A stretch of 64,000 nucleotides of DNA from Solicoccozyma terricola (Eukaryota > Basidiomycota > Tremellomycetes > Filobasidiales > Piskurozymaceae): contig BCLD01000014.1 in the NCBI GenBank assembly GCA_001600875.1, positions 660,123 through 724,122 of the forward strand. The letters are read 5' to 3'. Shown here in pieces: positions 11,454 to 24,143 of this stretch. Every line of letters begins with the position of its first letter. The stretch's first letter is position 1. Made by a program: the position numbers and the translations under genes. The notes beneath the pieces are model-generated. The model searched no databases and was not told where the DNA came from. It saw only the letters and a program-made list of their open reading frames with translations.

Positions 11454-11993
11454 TGGGGACTAAGGGATATGGTGGTTTGCATTTTGACGAGAGATACGAT
11501 TCATGATTTCAATGAACTGTTGATGATGGGACCCTCGAACACAGTTGAGAAGTTGGGTTTAGTCACCGAAATATTGATAACGTCAGGTTTTGTCACATTG
11601 TCTAGTGTCTTTATACCATGGTGCAAAGTTGCAAAGTTCCGATATCCTAGAGTTTCTAAGAGGAAATCGACATCCATTGTCGGCTGTACCACCCGGCATC
11701 CGAGTGCTCGTCGCTTGCACACGAATGTTGCAGTCAGGGCAGGGTCAGGGCAGGCTCACCTAAGTATTGATATTTTTGCCACTGCCAACAATATTATTCA
11801 GATTCCCATGCAGTACATTACAGCGTCTTCTAGGTTCAAATCGTTTCCACAACTTCTCTCTATACCGATCACAGTAGACCGTAGTGTCCATCAACATCTT
11901 CTTCGAGTCTTTCAGTCACCATACTCCCACTCGCTCGTGTTTGGGTGATAGACCGATACCCTTCCCCTTGAATTCGGCGAGAGGCACACCTGT
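11454..11993. other. Convergent 3' intergenic region
   Basis: 540 nt between the Cys-rich gene and the large minus-strand gene, both ending here. A 159-aa open frame runs on the plus strand (11469-11948), but its composition is not gene-like and it shows no motif. I regard it as untranslated sequence. Confidence 0.45.
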
Positions 11994-14900
11994 TCAGATG
12001 AAGGTCACCGAAGTACTAGGATGTTTGGGGGTAGATTGAGATTTCTTCTGAACTAGATCATGAAAAGTCTCTTTCTCTCGCATCAACCTGACCGCGACAT
12101 GATCCAGAGCAAACATCAGTACCTTGGCTCTTTCCACTCATCGACTTGTCCTTTTCACGGCGTTCGGAAAACTTACTCCTGGATCTTCGTTCTAGCTTCA
12201 ATATTCTTGATCCTCAACTCAACAGCTTCAGCTTTGGCATCCAACTTTTCCCTCTCTGCGAGTTTCAGCTCTGCAGCTAGTGCTTTCATCTGAGTGGTTG
12301 CTACATCTTGTCCAAAGTCGCCATCGACGTGGTAGCGGGTCCGTGGCTGAGACGGGGCCGGCGCCGGCGGAGGAGGTGGCACAAACGAAGGTCGACTAGC
12401 TTTCGAAGACACACGGTGAATATCACTCTTCTTTGATAAGTTGCGATGGGACTTGTGTGATCTAAGTCGAATTGGAGAAGCGAGATCTTCTGCCTTCGGC
12501 GGTGGCGGTTGCTGCTTGAATGCGCCTTGCCTGAGCTCCGGACTTGGTTTAAAATAACCTTCGAGGCATTCTGTGATTTCTTGACCCGGTGAGGGTGTCT
12601 CCAATCCAGCATCTTCCACCCATAGATCTCTACACCCGATACGATCGCTCGTCTGCTGCCGACCCTGTTGAATCGAATCTCCTTCTCTGTCCATGGCGTT
12701 GTGACCTGTGGCTGCGATCGTCCTCGACACTTTCGCCTGCGCTTCACTCGCCATTCGCTTCTCTCTCAACTCGTCATGATCCTCATCCAACTCGGAGAGA
12801 AGCATCGAAAGGGTCTTGTCTGGCATCGCCGACCATGGCGCCGAGCACGCCGAGAGATCCGAGCCATTCCGTCGGCCGCGAGTGCGGTGGCGTTCGGTGG
12901 TACTAGTATTAGTAGAGGACAGAGATCTCGAGCTGGTTGCAGGCATGGGTCGGAGGGCGGCAGCACCGTCCGGATGGCTGCACTCTGCTGTGGAAGACGG
13001 TGCACCCCAGGAAAACGTGGTAGATGGTCGAGCATGATGTTTGAGCGTTGATTGGCGAGATCCTTTCTTCCTCACCTCGCCAGGGGGCAGCGGCGGTAAG
13101 CCCTCATTCGGGACAGGGAGCGGTGGTGGATTACGGAGAAGATCGGCAGATACTCGTTTCTGGGTTCGAGATTGTGAAGTGGTGGCGATAGAGGCAACCG
13201 ATGGTGTCGCCAGACCGTGAAATGTCGTATCCGGGGAAGAAGGCAGTTCTCGCGACGACATGACCAGAGACGGTATCGAGGTAGAATAACCACTTTGGCT
13301 CGTGCTCACTGACGCTTGTACGTGCATCAAAGGTGGGATGCTGGGAGGGATGCTGAGCCGGGATCTGACACAGAGGACCTCGTGCCTCTTGAGACTGAGT
13401 GCTGGTCGGGGCGACATTGCTTTTCCACCGTGTTCAAGCCTCGAGCTTCCTGTACTATCAGAACTATCTTTTGATCCTTTTCTCGCTCTCAGTGTCACCG
13501 AAGTGGGAATCTGCGTCTTCTTTTTCTTTCCACTCAGCATCAATGTCTCCGTACTCTTCATCGCTAGCATTCCCAACTTTAACATCGGATTATCCTTTTG
13601 CGGTCGAGGTGATTCCCTTTGAGCAGATTCTGTGGATAGCAGTGCAGGTGCCGACCTCTTCTTCGCTAGCTTCTTTCGAGAGATTCCGCCACCTGAAACG
13701 AACGAAAGAAGACCCTGCATGGACGCCACTCGTTCTCGTCCACCGTCCACTGACTCCGTCTCACCTTCGTCATTACGAATCCAGCTGTCTCGAATTTGCT
13801 CAACGATCATTTGGGATGGAGTGAGTGCACGAGTTTGAGATCCATTGTTCTCATCGGTGATGTTAATCGATTCAATCTTGCTTTCCAACCGTGTTTCCTC
13901 GACCTCGACATGCATTCGACTTGTAAAGATTTCGCTCATATTCGCTTTTGAGAAGAAGAGACTACGCTTCCTTCCGGGCTTACGTGTAGGAGCTTCTTCC
14001 ACGGATGGCTTGAGCCGGTCTTGAGCCACTGATGAGGATGATGCATGACTGTCGAATGGGAGGAGAGATGGTATGGGAACATTGGATATTCCTAATCCTC
14101 TTCTTGGCGTTGATGTGGGTGCGATAGGAAGGTAGGTGGTTGATCTGTTGATGAAGGCTGAGAGGGATACTTGACGATTCGGAGTAGTTGGAGGGTTTTT
14201 GATATTCCGAGATCCGCTGGTAGGTCGATGATGATCGTCATGTTGAAGTATGCTAACGATTTATCATCATCAGCTGCTTGTCTATCGATCGTTGATCCTT
14301 TGTTGGAAGACGGAAGACTCACGGTTCTCCAATGACAATGCTCTTCGAACCTCGCCTTTTTAAAAACCCACCACTCTGACCTCTCCCAAATGGATCCATC
14401 TCCAGTACTAATTCTTCCTTCGTCCCCCACGGACCTTCCTCCGCTTCGTCTTCTTCTTTCCCACCTCTACCCATAGCTTTTTGTAGTAGACCAAATATAC
14501 TCCTTCTCGCTTTCTTTGTCCTATCTTTCGTTTCTTTCGGTGGTGGTATTTTCGATAATGGAATAGAATGGATCGGTCGGGCTAGTCGAGAAGGAGTAGG
14601 AGTAGGAGTAGGAGTAGGAGCAGGAGTAGGAGTAGGGTTCATCGAGTGGAATAAAGCGCCTAAACTACCTTTCCTCTTCAATCCATCATCTCGCTTTTTC
14701 CTAGGTGGATTCATTTGAAGGAGTGAAGAAGTACTCGCATAATGATGTGGTTGAATTGAACTTTGACCTATATCTGATGTACTTCTCATCCCTCTTAATC
14801 CCTTCCCACTCCATGTTTCACCCTTTCTCGATTGTTTCGTCGGTTGTTCAGTATGAGTTGTATCACTCATCTTATTCGTCAAAGTCATGTAGATCTCTTC

Positions 14901-15404
14901 ACTTCCCGATACCGAATCGACCAATTTGGTGATTGTAGGCGAAGTTTCAGGGATATGTGGATATCGACCACCCGCTGGAGAGGGTATGATCGGTCCGAGA
15001 GATACGAGGGATTGTTGAAGAGCGAGAGCGGTAGATGGTGGGCGCTTTAAAGGAAAGAGATGATGTTGAGTGAAAGGAGTGGATTTGAGTTGAGCAGATG
15101 ATGGTCGTGAAGAGGAACGAGGTTGCTTGTGATGTGGTTCTTGGACTGTGTTGGACGTTGCTTGATTGTTGGTGAGAAGGACTGACCTGGTTGAGAATGC
15201 GGAGAAGATTTCTTTGTCTCGGTGCTTGGCTGCAGACGGCTGGAGTTGATTTCCACTCTGTATGATATCTGAAAAGGGTTGGGGCTTTTGATGAGTCGTG
15301 CTCGGTTCTACGCGTCCGCCACCCTGTTGTCGTCCCCGGGTCTACTTGGACGATGGACTCGGTTGCTCACCTCTGGTGTGCTGACCTGATGTCCCTCCCA
15401 TCAT
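11994..15404 (-). CDS. Large low-complexity protein, unknown function
   Basis: Unrecognised. Four exons: 15371-15404, 14323-15268, 12177-14252 and 11994-12087; the phases agree and the sum is 3150 nt (1049 aa). It starts MMGGTSGQHTR. Most of it is Ser/Pro/Arg-rich and looks disordered, with basic clusters (KRRGSKSIVIGEP, RKPGRKRSLFFSKAN) and a (Thr-Pro)n tract coded by a GGAGTA hexamer array. Near the C-terminus a proline run (PSFVPPPPPAPAPSQPRTR) precedes a charged helix (MKALAAELKLAEREKLDAKA) likely to form a coiled coil that continues into the last exon. The polyproline plus coiled coil suggests a scaffold that binds SH3, WW or profilin-type partners, but that is inference. Confidence 0.75.
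14591..14636. repeat. GGAGTA hexamer array coding for Thr-Pro repeats
   Basis: About seven to eight tandem copies of AGTAGG/GGAGTA with one C variant, inside the coding sequence of the large unknown gene. In the sense strand they encode alternating Pro and Thr (one Ala-Pro). Each copy adds two residues, so length changes would keep the frame. Confidence 0.85.
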
Positions 15405-16172
15405 GCTGAGTTGACCATGCTACGCTGTTTGCTGCATCACCATGAATTGATTGATGGGGGGGAAGTCGTGGTTGTTGGATGGATATCGGGGTAGTGGTGT
15501 TTCCAAAGGGCTCCATTTACGAACGCGGGGCTCCATTTACAGTAGTAAACCACCCGCTGAAACATCCATCCATCAGTCTGCACGAGTAGAGAGAGAGCTT
15601 GTAGAGCATGGAGGTCAGGCTAGGGGTGTTCAACGTCACTATGCAGCTCGTATACATACCATACATAGCCAATATATAGGAATGGTGGACGGCTATTACA
15701 GGGGACGACAGAGGGTGGCAGAGAAGGCTCAGGATGGAATTACGGACGGGTGGCGACAGAGGTGGAGAAGTGTACCCAGGTGAGGCGTGTAACATACCGG
15801 CGGTCTTTCTCCTCAAGGGATGGTTGACACCTGTTCATTAGCGAGTGATGTTTCGTGAGTTTCGACTCCTTGGCTTTCAACACCAAAACTGGCTCCTATC
15901 AACAACATGATGTATCGACCCCCTCTTTGCTTCCGACATCAGACTCCGGCCAATGAATTCGCTGTAGTGGTATTTCCAATACTGTTCGCTTTTCCCGTCT
16001 CGTTTGTGTAATGGACATCCATCTTTTTGACAATTCTGAGGGTGTGTTATCTCAGTCTCGCTCTCGGTCCGATTGTTATTCTACTGTGCGGGTACACGGA
16101 TGCTGCGAACTTTTGTCATGCGCCGCCATTGTACAACCTAAATGCAAGAGAGTCACCCACATCCTTCCACAA
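15405..16172. other. Intergenic region between two minus-strand genes
   Basis: 768 nt holding the promoter of the 1049-aa gene and the 3' UTR of PEP7. No convincing gene. The 14-mer GGGCTCCATTTAC(A/G) occurs twice within 40 nt near 15507-15541. Confidence 0.45.
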
Positions 16173-19100
16173 TCATGTACCACCAGCAGCCACCCTTGCA
16201 ATCTCTACTTTAATGTCGTCCAAACTCGCTTTCAACGTCTGCGCATCATCAAACTTCCGTTGAGCATTGGCGTCCTTGATGTATTCCCTAATAGGAGAAA
16301 AAACAAATAGTCTCATCAGCTTGTTGTTCCATGTTTTTGATAGGCCAACGCAAGTTGGTCACCCACTCTAGCATCGCTTCCTGCTCCAACAACGGCTGGA
16401 GCTTCAAAGCAAGCTCATCATCGAGCTCCGATGCTAGTTTACTAGTCGCACGAGTTCCAACTACGTCATTACTAGTTTCCGAGAATGCGAATGGTGTAGT
16501 GTCGCCAGAGTTGATCGAGGATGCTGCACGGCTATTCCGTTGTTTCTGGAGCTTCGGTAGGACCTGTTAGGGAATTAAGAAAGTGGTTAGGTACTCTTTT
16601 GAATCAACAGCGGGACAGGTTCGCCGCTTACTTGTAATATTCCAGCTTCCTTCGTCACAAAGGCAGCAGCGCTTCTAGCAATGGCTTCTTGCACCCTCTT
16701 CTGCGCCGAGACGTCGATCTCAGCGCCTGGAGTACCGGGCACGCCCTTCATTGCGGTCAGTGGATATGACCTGATCTTCTTTGCGAGAGCGTCATATTGA
16801 GTGAATAGGACGAGGATGTGCTTGTGCATAGCGACGAGGTCAGAGGGAATTGGAGGCGATGGTAGAAGTGTAGGAGGAACAGAGCTAAGCAGGAGAAGAA
16901 ATGTTAGGTGAATGGCAGTCCGGCTGCTCGAACTCTTGCACTTACCTGAGATTGAGAAGCATGTCTTGAAACTCGGGCAAGAGATCCATGATTTCTGTCT
17001 CAACCTCTTTGAGAGCCTAAGGGAGAGAGCGATCGCTTAGTCACATACCCGCCGAAACAGGCAGCGTGTTTCATCGGCTCACGTCGTAAACCCTGGTAAA
17101 TCCAGATATTCTCCTACGGTCTGCCATTTTCTGCTTACGCCTATCCAGAGTTCACGATAAGTACCGATGACTGCACGATCACAGATAGAGTCACCTATCA
17201 CTCACGATACCACCGCCCAACATTCTTTGCAGCACCTCACACCCTTCACCTGAACCTCTTCTACATCCTTCGATCCTTTCTTCGACTTGACTTCTCCGTC
17301 AGCAGAAGAGCCAGGTTGGACGGAGCCGACTTCTGATAGGCGCTTCTTCCGCGGTATCGGCTGACCACTTGTGGTAGCCGAACCAGCTTCACCGCCTCCA
17401 GCAACACCAGACCGCTTCTCTACCTTCATCCAGCCCACAAAACCCTCTTCTACAACCTCCCCTCGACCAGTCTTCCAATCAGCGACAAGCAAAATCGAGC
17501 ATTTTTCTCGACGAATACCCATCGGCAGGCCGGTACGTGGATTGTAGTGCGCAGAGACGGAATCGTCCGCTGTCGTATTAAACGAGCTGGATGATGTGGA
17601 TGTTGGTATTCCCGGTGGAGCTGTAGCGCCGACTGCCGTTACTGCTAGGTTAAGAACAGACTGGGATGTCGGAGGTAGAGAGCACACGATGCGACCGCAA
17701 AGACGACAGTGGTGCTTGCGGTTGGTAAGCGAGAACACGGATCTAGAAGGGGTAGGACGACATTAGAAGAGAAGATTTTCAGGGGATTTACGTAGGAATA
17801 CTCACTGGCATATACGACACCGTCTAACCTCCCCATCATCCTCCCACTTCACGATTCCCATCTCCGCTTCCCTCTTCTTTTCCTCCGCCACCTGATCCAC
17901 TCCCACACCGGAAACTGACCTTAAGCCGCGCCAAAGATCCTTGGGCTTAATCCCTTCCCCAGGCATAGTCATAGAGAGTAAAGAGCGACGTTTATCGTTG
18001 AACGACGTTGAGCGAGTAAGACCACCAGACGGCGGTGTCGGTGTCCGTTGTGGCGGTGGATTCGGATTGAAATGCAAATCCAGCAACTTTCCCCATCTCC
18101 TTCCCAGTCGTCCCTCTTCTCTCCCTCTGATCTCTTCCACCTCTCCTCTCGCCTTCTCGTATGCCTCCATCCTGCTCCTCCTCACTCCAGGCGGTTGATA
18201 CCCCGCTTTATAAGGCATCTGACCTCTTGATCTTTCCGGTGATCCTGAAGCTACAGAGTGGGCTGCCGCTGATGCATTTGAAGGAGAACGTGAAATCGAG
18301 CGAGATTGACTTTGAACGACTAGGTTGTTGGATGAAGACGTTCCGTATTCGGGACGAGAACGTATATTCGTTGGAAACGTTTTGGAAGGTCCGGCTTGAG
18401 CAGCATAGGAAGATGATCGTGCTGCTCCAGGACCGGTAGCTCCTCCGGAAGTAGCAGCAAGTGCTGATCCGTTCGCAGTAGCAATGCTACTACGTATGGT
18501 GGTGGCAGATGATGTCCGATCTTCTCGCATTGAGCTGGTACTTGGTTGATGGTGGAGACCACCCATAGTCGCAGAGGAAGAAGAAGATCTTGGTATGGAG
18601 GAGTCGGTGGTTCCAGGTAGGGATGTGGTAGAATGGGCTTGGTGATGCGGTTGTGATAAACTCGGTCTATGAGTGCGTTTACCTGTTACAGCCGGTATAG
18701 CTGATTCAGGGGCCAAGGAGCTTGTGCGGGATGGGATTGAAGCAGTATTCGATGTTGCACCAGGACCCAACCTTGCGAGATTGGAAGGAGCAGGTGGACC
18801 CATGTTCCCTGTACTCCTCGATGTTTGCACATCGCCGTTTGATGATCCAGGTACTGGCGGAGTAGGCTTTTGTATCCCAAGGAAGGAAGACGGTCGTACT
18901 CTAGGAGCTCTCACTCCGCCTTCTCCATTGACGTTGGGGGTGCTGTTGCTCAAGGATCGTTGAGATGTAAATAGAGACCCATCACCTCCCGACGTCGTGT
19001 TCGGCGGTGAAGCAGCTAGGTCGACTGCTGATCCTGAAAGACCACCATCATGGGACGATGACTGAGACATGGCAGGAGCCGCTCCATTCCCAAACGAAGA

Positions 19101-19391
19101 AAAGCTCAAAGGATTTCTTCCTAATCCACCTCGAATGGTGTCTCCCAACCGACTCTCGGCTGCTTGCGCAACACTTCCACCTTGAACTTCTATCCAACTC
19201 AATCCATCGGATAGAGCGTTGAACCATGTGGATGCTGTTGCGGCTGCTCCGGAGCTGGATCGTGTACGCAGGGCGGATAAGGGGGTTGGAGGATGGGTTA
19301 AAGGTGGGGAAGAGGAGCGAGAGGTTGGAGGAATGGGACCGAATGTACGAGGGGTTGGAGCGGTTGGTGGAGGAATGGGGGAGGTTGACAT
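16173..19391 (-). CDS. PEP7: Pep7/Vac1-type FYVE protein (rabenosyn-like)
   Basis: Endosomal tethering factor that links PI3P, Rab5/Vps21 and the Sec1-type protein Vps45 in vesicle fusion at the late endosome (family knowledge). Seven exons: 17806-19391, 17206-17742, 17083-17140, 16946-17016, 16632-16884, 16367-16563 and 16173-16287; 938 aa. The first 500 residues are Ser-rich and look disordered. The FYVE finger begins CRICQSVFSLTNRKHHCRLC around residue 525, followed by GRIVCSLP; the SLP after the third Cys pair, and a long insertion before the last pair (CCKEC), are typical of fungal Pep7. Helical segments follow: RVYDALKEVETEIMDLLPEF and, at the end, IKDANAQRKFDDAQTLKASL, a rabenosyn-like Rab-binding hairpin. 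Divergent from the PH-domain gene. Confidence 0.88.
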
Positions 19392-19910
19392 GGTTGGGTG
19401 GTAGGATGTCGTATGGTTGTTCGTGGTGCTGACGAGAAGCTGCGTTTAGATTTGATCTTTGCTAAGGAGAACTCCGAGCCGGCTGACCGGAGGTCCTTGA
19501 TGGCCTAGACAGTGGTGGATCGCGAGGTCGAGCGATGTGGCATCGGAGAGACAGAGAGAGTGAGAGAGGGATCAGACCATACCGGGGGGATATGTGGTGG
19601 TGTGGGTGGTGGTGGTCCATCGTGCAGACCATCCAACGACGCTGTGTCGCTGATGAGCCGGAATGTCATTTCACGTGGAGATTGCCGAGACGTCATCGAT
19701 GGATGGTGTCGAGCAGCCGAGTGATGGCGTCGAGCAACATATAGACAAACAACGACAACGATCATACATCCAGCACGGGTCAAGCATCCCTGCCATCCCC
19801 TGGCATCCTCTATCCCATCCCTCCCTCTTCCCCACCACCCTCCTCAACCTCACTCTCTGCCGCACACTCTCACAGCGGGGGGGGGGGTCCACAACAAACA
19901 GTCTACCCTC
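19392..19910. promoter_or_regulatory. Divergent promoter region, PEP7 / PH-domain gene
   Basis: 519 nt between opposite start codons. It contains an 11-nt G run at 19877-19887, 24 nt before the plus-strand ATG, and long pyrimidine-rich stretches typical of fungal leaders. No clear TATA box. Confidence 0.45.
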
Positions 19911-22900
19911 ATGGTCTCCTCCCAACGACCCACTTCCACGACCTCATCGCATCCACAAGCATTCCCTTCTCCCGGTCTCACCGCCGCCCGTCCTCACAGC
20001 CATATCTCCCCTCGTTTATTCATCGGCCCTTTACCAAAATCTACTCTCCAATCGGCAGAAGCAGAAGATAATCGGACATGGTATCACTCGTTGGCGAAAC
20101 AAGCTCGGAAACTGGCTAGGGAGGAGGAAGAGTGGGGGATGCAAGGACAGTTGATCAGGGATGGGGATGGTGGGAGGAGAGATTGGTTGAAGGGGAAGAT
20201 CGTCGAAGGGCATGAGAGGAGAAGAGCTAAACGTTTGGGAGTCGGGTCGGACGATGACGATGAATGCGAGGAAGGTGATACGGATCCTGCGATTTCTACT
20301 CCACCAAATCAAGAAGCTCAGCCGAACACGAACACGAACCAAACATCATGGTTCTCCTCCCTGTCTTCCGACCCGTCAACGTCCACATCGTCCAAGAAAT
20401 GGGTAGGCTCTTCCTTTTTGATCGGCGGCCCACTACACGACTCACCGCGAGCTCAACAAAGCAAGAGCATGGATACGACCACTTTTCAGCGTATGGACGA
20501 AGATGGCAGCACTCACGTCGATCAAAGTACAACCGACGCCGTGGACGAGCCGGGAGAACAGGAACAGAGAAGTGGCGATGGACTGAAACCTCCTCGACGA
20601 CCTTCCTTGATGGAGAGCACATCATCAGTAGCGCAATCATTTCAAACAGCTCGGACACATTTAAGCTCAGTTATAAATCCAAACCTATCCACCACTTCAG
20701 TAGATGAGGCTGCGAAAGACGTATATCCCGAAACAATTATCCTGTGGAATAACTCTCCCCAAAGTCTGGAAGGAGAACCGACACCAGCAATACCAACGGA
20801 TGATTTCTCTCTCTCAAAACCTGGAGCGCCAGGCAATGGAATAAACCAATCACTACGATCGACACCTACTCTTCGCCCACGTGAGATCGAAGTTCCAGCG
20901 AACAGTGCATCAGAGGACGAGGGTTCATCGACCAGGAATCTCATTCCCGATAATGTCGCTCATCTCACCGTTACAGAACGGCCTGGACTATCTCATATGG
21001 CTATAACGACCCCGGGAAAGCTCGAGACTCGGTCTACTGGAACTGCTGTGGGAGGTGAAACTATTAAAGGAAAGGATAATATACAACAAAAGCTAAGATC
21101 TGCGCTGAAGAGTGGCAAATCCAAAGTGGAACACCCCGATCGGTCACACGATGTAGTGTCGTCAATGACTCGACGGCCGAAGACGGTGCAATTCCCTCCA
21201 ACTGATGAATCAGTGATATCATCGTTTCCCGCCCGCGCCAGCAACTCTTCTCGCGCTGATGACCGGAGCGTGCATGATCGGCCGCTGAACCCGAAAAAGG
21301 TTCTGGCGAGAAGTGGAGATGAAGTCGAAGGAACGAGTGCAGGTGTTGTAGAGGCCGCGGCTTCCCAGAGGGAAGAAGAAGGGGAGGAGGATGACATCAC
21401 ACCGGGACACGTTGTCATGCGAGATCGAATGCTTGTGCGAGTCAGTCATAGTAGAGATTCTGGAATGGTGGCTTATGACGAGGAGATAGAAGTGAGTCCT
21501 CGAGACAAATCAACGTTCAGAGATATACTCATGCGAGGATGATTAGCGACGGAAACCTTGCTCTTGGATCGACGGCTTCGAGGAGTACTTGGTTGTTTAC
21601 AGAAAGGGCAGGGTAGAACTTTATCAGGATTGGGTGAGAGTTCTCGCATTCTTCCCTCAAAGCGAGGTAAAATATTGACAAGATCATATTTGCGCAGAAA
21701 ACTCCTTTCAAGGAACGCTATTATCACAGCAAGAGGTTGTGCTACAATATTCCTCTAGCACTCAATTATACCTCGATCTCTATATACTCACACGATGACC
21801 TCTCCTTCTGTCTCTGTCTCGATTCTGAGCGCTACGCGCTAGAACGCGAAACGGGCTTTTGGGGACATATGCAGCAGGAGCGGCTGAAGAAGGGTGCCCA
21901 AGGTACCGAGATCTTCACCATTCTCTGTCGACAACGCGATCGAGCCGTAGATTGGTGCTGGGAGATCTGGAAAGAACTTGGCGGCGAATTGCCCGCAACC
22001 CTGGACGTTCAGGTTCCGGCGATGAGCGCGGTCATTCGACTGCCAATTCCATCAGGAGATTCCGTAGGTGATGAAGGTGGCAGGCGGAGTTTGACTCGTG
22101 CCAAGGTCATAGAGGCCTGTGTGGGAGCTTTGTCGGACATACCTGGATATCACTACCTCTTACAGCAGAGAGAGGAACAAACGGGTCAGAAAGCCGAGTT
22201 ATCACTGGCGTGGCAAACGGGCGGGCGACTGGATTGGATCACCCAGATTCAAGATTACGACACTGACCACAAGAAGCGTTCCTGGAGTGTTCTTTCAGGC
22301 TATAGTGTCATGCCGGTGAGTCCCCTTCCCTAAACCCGTCTACTAGCCCTCACTAATACCTGTTCCTCACAGCTTCGTGAGATCTCCCAACTGGAACTGC
22401 TACCAACTCATCATAAACCGAGCGCTGTACGGCTGTCGGACAAGAGGCTGTTGGAGGAGCCTCTCAACGTGGAGGGGTTTCTGACCAAGATCGGCGAAAA
22501 GTCCGCTCCGAATGTTGATATATACCTTTACTCTTATTCCGGTGAATCGGCTCCTTCACGCTCTCGCTCTCGGGATGACGGGGCTAACCGCATTTGATAT
22601 TCTTGTCAGGTAATCTGTTCGCCTCTGACGTCAAGGGAGTGCGCACTCCGTTGCCTCTGCCATCCGAGAAACTGCCATCTGGTAAAGCCTTGGACCTTAT
22701 CATCGAAGCGTTCTCCACAGCGGAGTATAAGAGGGGGGCAAAGAATATCCTCAGCTGTACTGGCTATATTGACTTTCGCGACATCGATGATGTAACTGAA
22801 GTAGAAGGTGGCAAAGAAACGAAGACCCATCGTCGGTTCCGGATCACGCTACGAACGGGAGAGAAATTGTTAATGCAGGTGGGTCCTCAAGTTATGTCAG

Positions 22901-24050
22901 TCTCGATGAACCGAAGCCTGATCATACCCATCAGACGCACTCTGAGTCATCCAGAAAAGAGTGGATTCGGAGCATCAACGACCATAGAGAGTACTGGCGA
23001 GCAAAGCAACGAGTGGAGTAAGTGCGATCCTTGTCAACACCCTGCTGAAAAGATCTCCTGACCTGCCATCGCGTTCACTGCAGCGCGAGGGAGAAGATGG
23101 AAGCCACAGGAACCCTGACACATGCACCTCACCCTGACGCAAACCTCAAACACGAAATAGACGGTGGTAATCTTCAACATCTATGGCATTGGTGCTGCCT
23201 TGAGGCTTGTACGCCAATCATACACGCCGGTAGACTCTTTGTTAAGAAGTCGAGCACTGCACAATTTCGGTGAGAGCAATTCGTTGCTCACTCTGAGTCA
23301 ATTCCTAATCCTACTTTCCATCAGTGCGTCCTATTGCATCCTCACTCGCGGTCATCTGGTGCGCTTCAGAATCCGCCGTGCCACCGCATACCACCACAAG
23401 CAGAAGAATCACTCCCTTCAGCAGGCGTATGTGAGTCGCTGGGCATGCCCAGGCTCTTACAGACTTGTCTTGCTGAATGTGACGGCGAATCAGGTTTATG
23501 CTGGTCTTCTGGCGCAGAATGAGGTTACCAGTAAGACTCGGGAAGATGCCTGGAATGGAGAGCCCCGAGTCTACCAAGACGGTCTTGAGGTGAGTGCTTA
23601 CGCTTGATGCCCCCCGAGACCGGTTCGATAACCTCAATCATTCTGGCCTGTAGTGCGCCGATGGAGCTGAAGGTGAGCTAGCAGTTTCCGATATGGTTTG
23701 GCTGGGTTTGTTGACATTCGGCTCCGGTAGACTGCACCTTCGCCATCTGGATTACAGGTCCCGATAGTGAGGCGAAGAAGCGGAACGCTGGCACTGAGGA
23801 CGAACAAAGATATTTCGTGCCGCCACCTCTGAGCAAGAAACCGAAAAAGCTTCTCATCTTTCGAGCTCGATCGAGAGTAAGCACAGTCACGGTTCACTTC
23901 TACGCATTTGCTCACCGCGCTGCAATCATTTAGATCGAACGTGACGTTTGGCTGTGGAGCATACAAGTGGAGATGCAGCGTATGGCTTACAGTGACCCTG
24001 ACCGAGTGCGCAACGAGCGGAATGCAGGCTTGGTCCCGGAACGCAGATGA
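19911..24050 (+). CDS. Large PH-domain protein, Spo71-like
   Basis: Probably a membrane-associated lipid-binding protein; its architecture recalls fungal Spo71-type proteins with tandem PH domains, but the match is from memory. Twelve exons: 19911-21491, 21547-21633, 21683-22315, 22373-22541, 22610-22878, 22935-23017, 23084-23269, 23325-23430, 23494-23589, 23654-23672, 23758-23876 and 23934-24050; 3465 nt, 1154 aa. The first 500 residues are Ser-rich. The folded part starts near HVVMRDRMLVRV and continues across two short introns into WIDGFEEYLVVYRKGRVELY, a PH-like strand pattern. A second PH-like block spans VEGFLTKIGEK to KEWIRSINDHREYWRAKQRV. The last exons contain LIFRARSRIERDVWLWSIQV. 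The exon at 23654-23672 is only 19 nt. It is convergent with the WHIM gene, 93 nt apart. Confidence 0.82.
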
Positions 24051-24143
24051 AACGAATCTTTTACGTCATGATAATGTGATGCATGTCTCTCCGAATACGA
24101 TAGGATGACCGACATTAGAATTGACAACAATAGACCCATGTAA

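Noticed and set aside
11469..11948. 159-aa plus-strand open frame
   Set aside because: It lies between two gene ends; composition and lack of motif are those of untranslated sequence.
19911..21542. A separate 543-aa single-exon gene
   Set aside because: A donor at 21492 and two short introns join it to the PH-domain exons with matching phases; the junction sequences form a continuous PH-like fold and the total length is a multiple of three.
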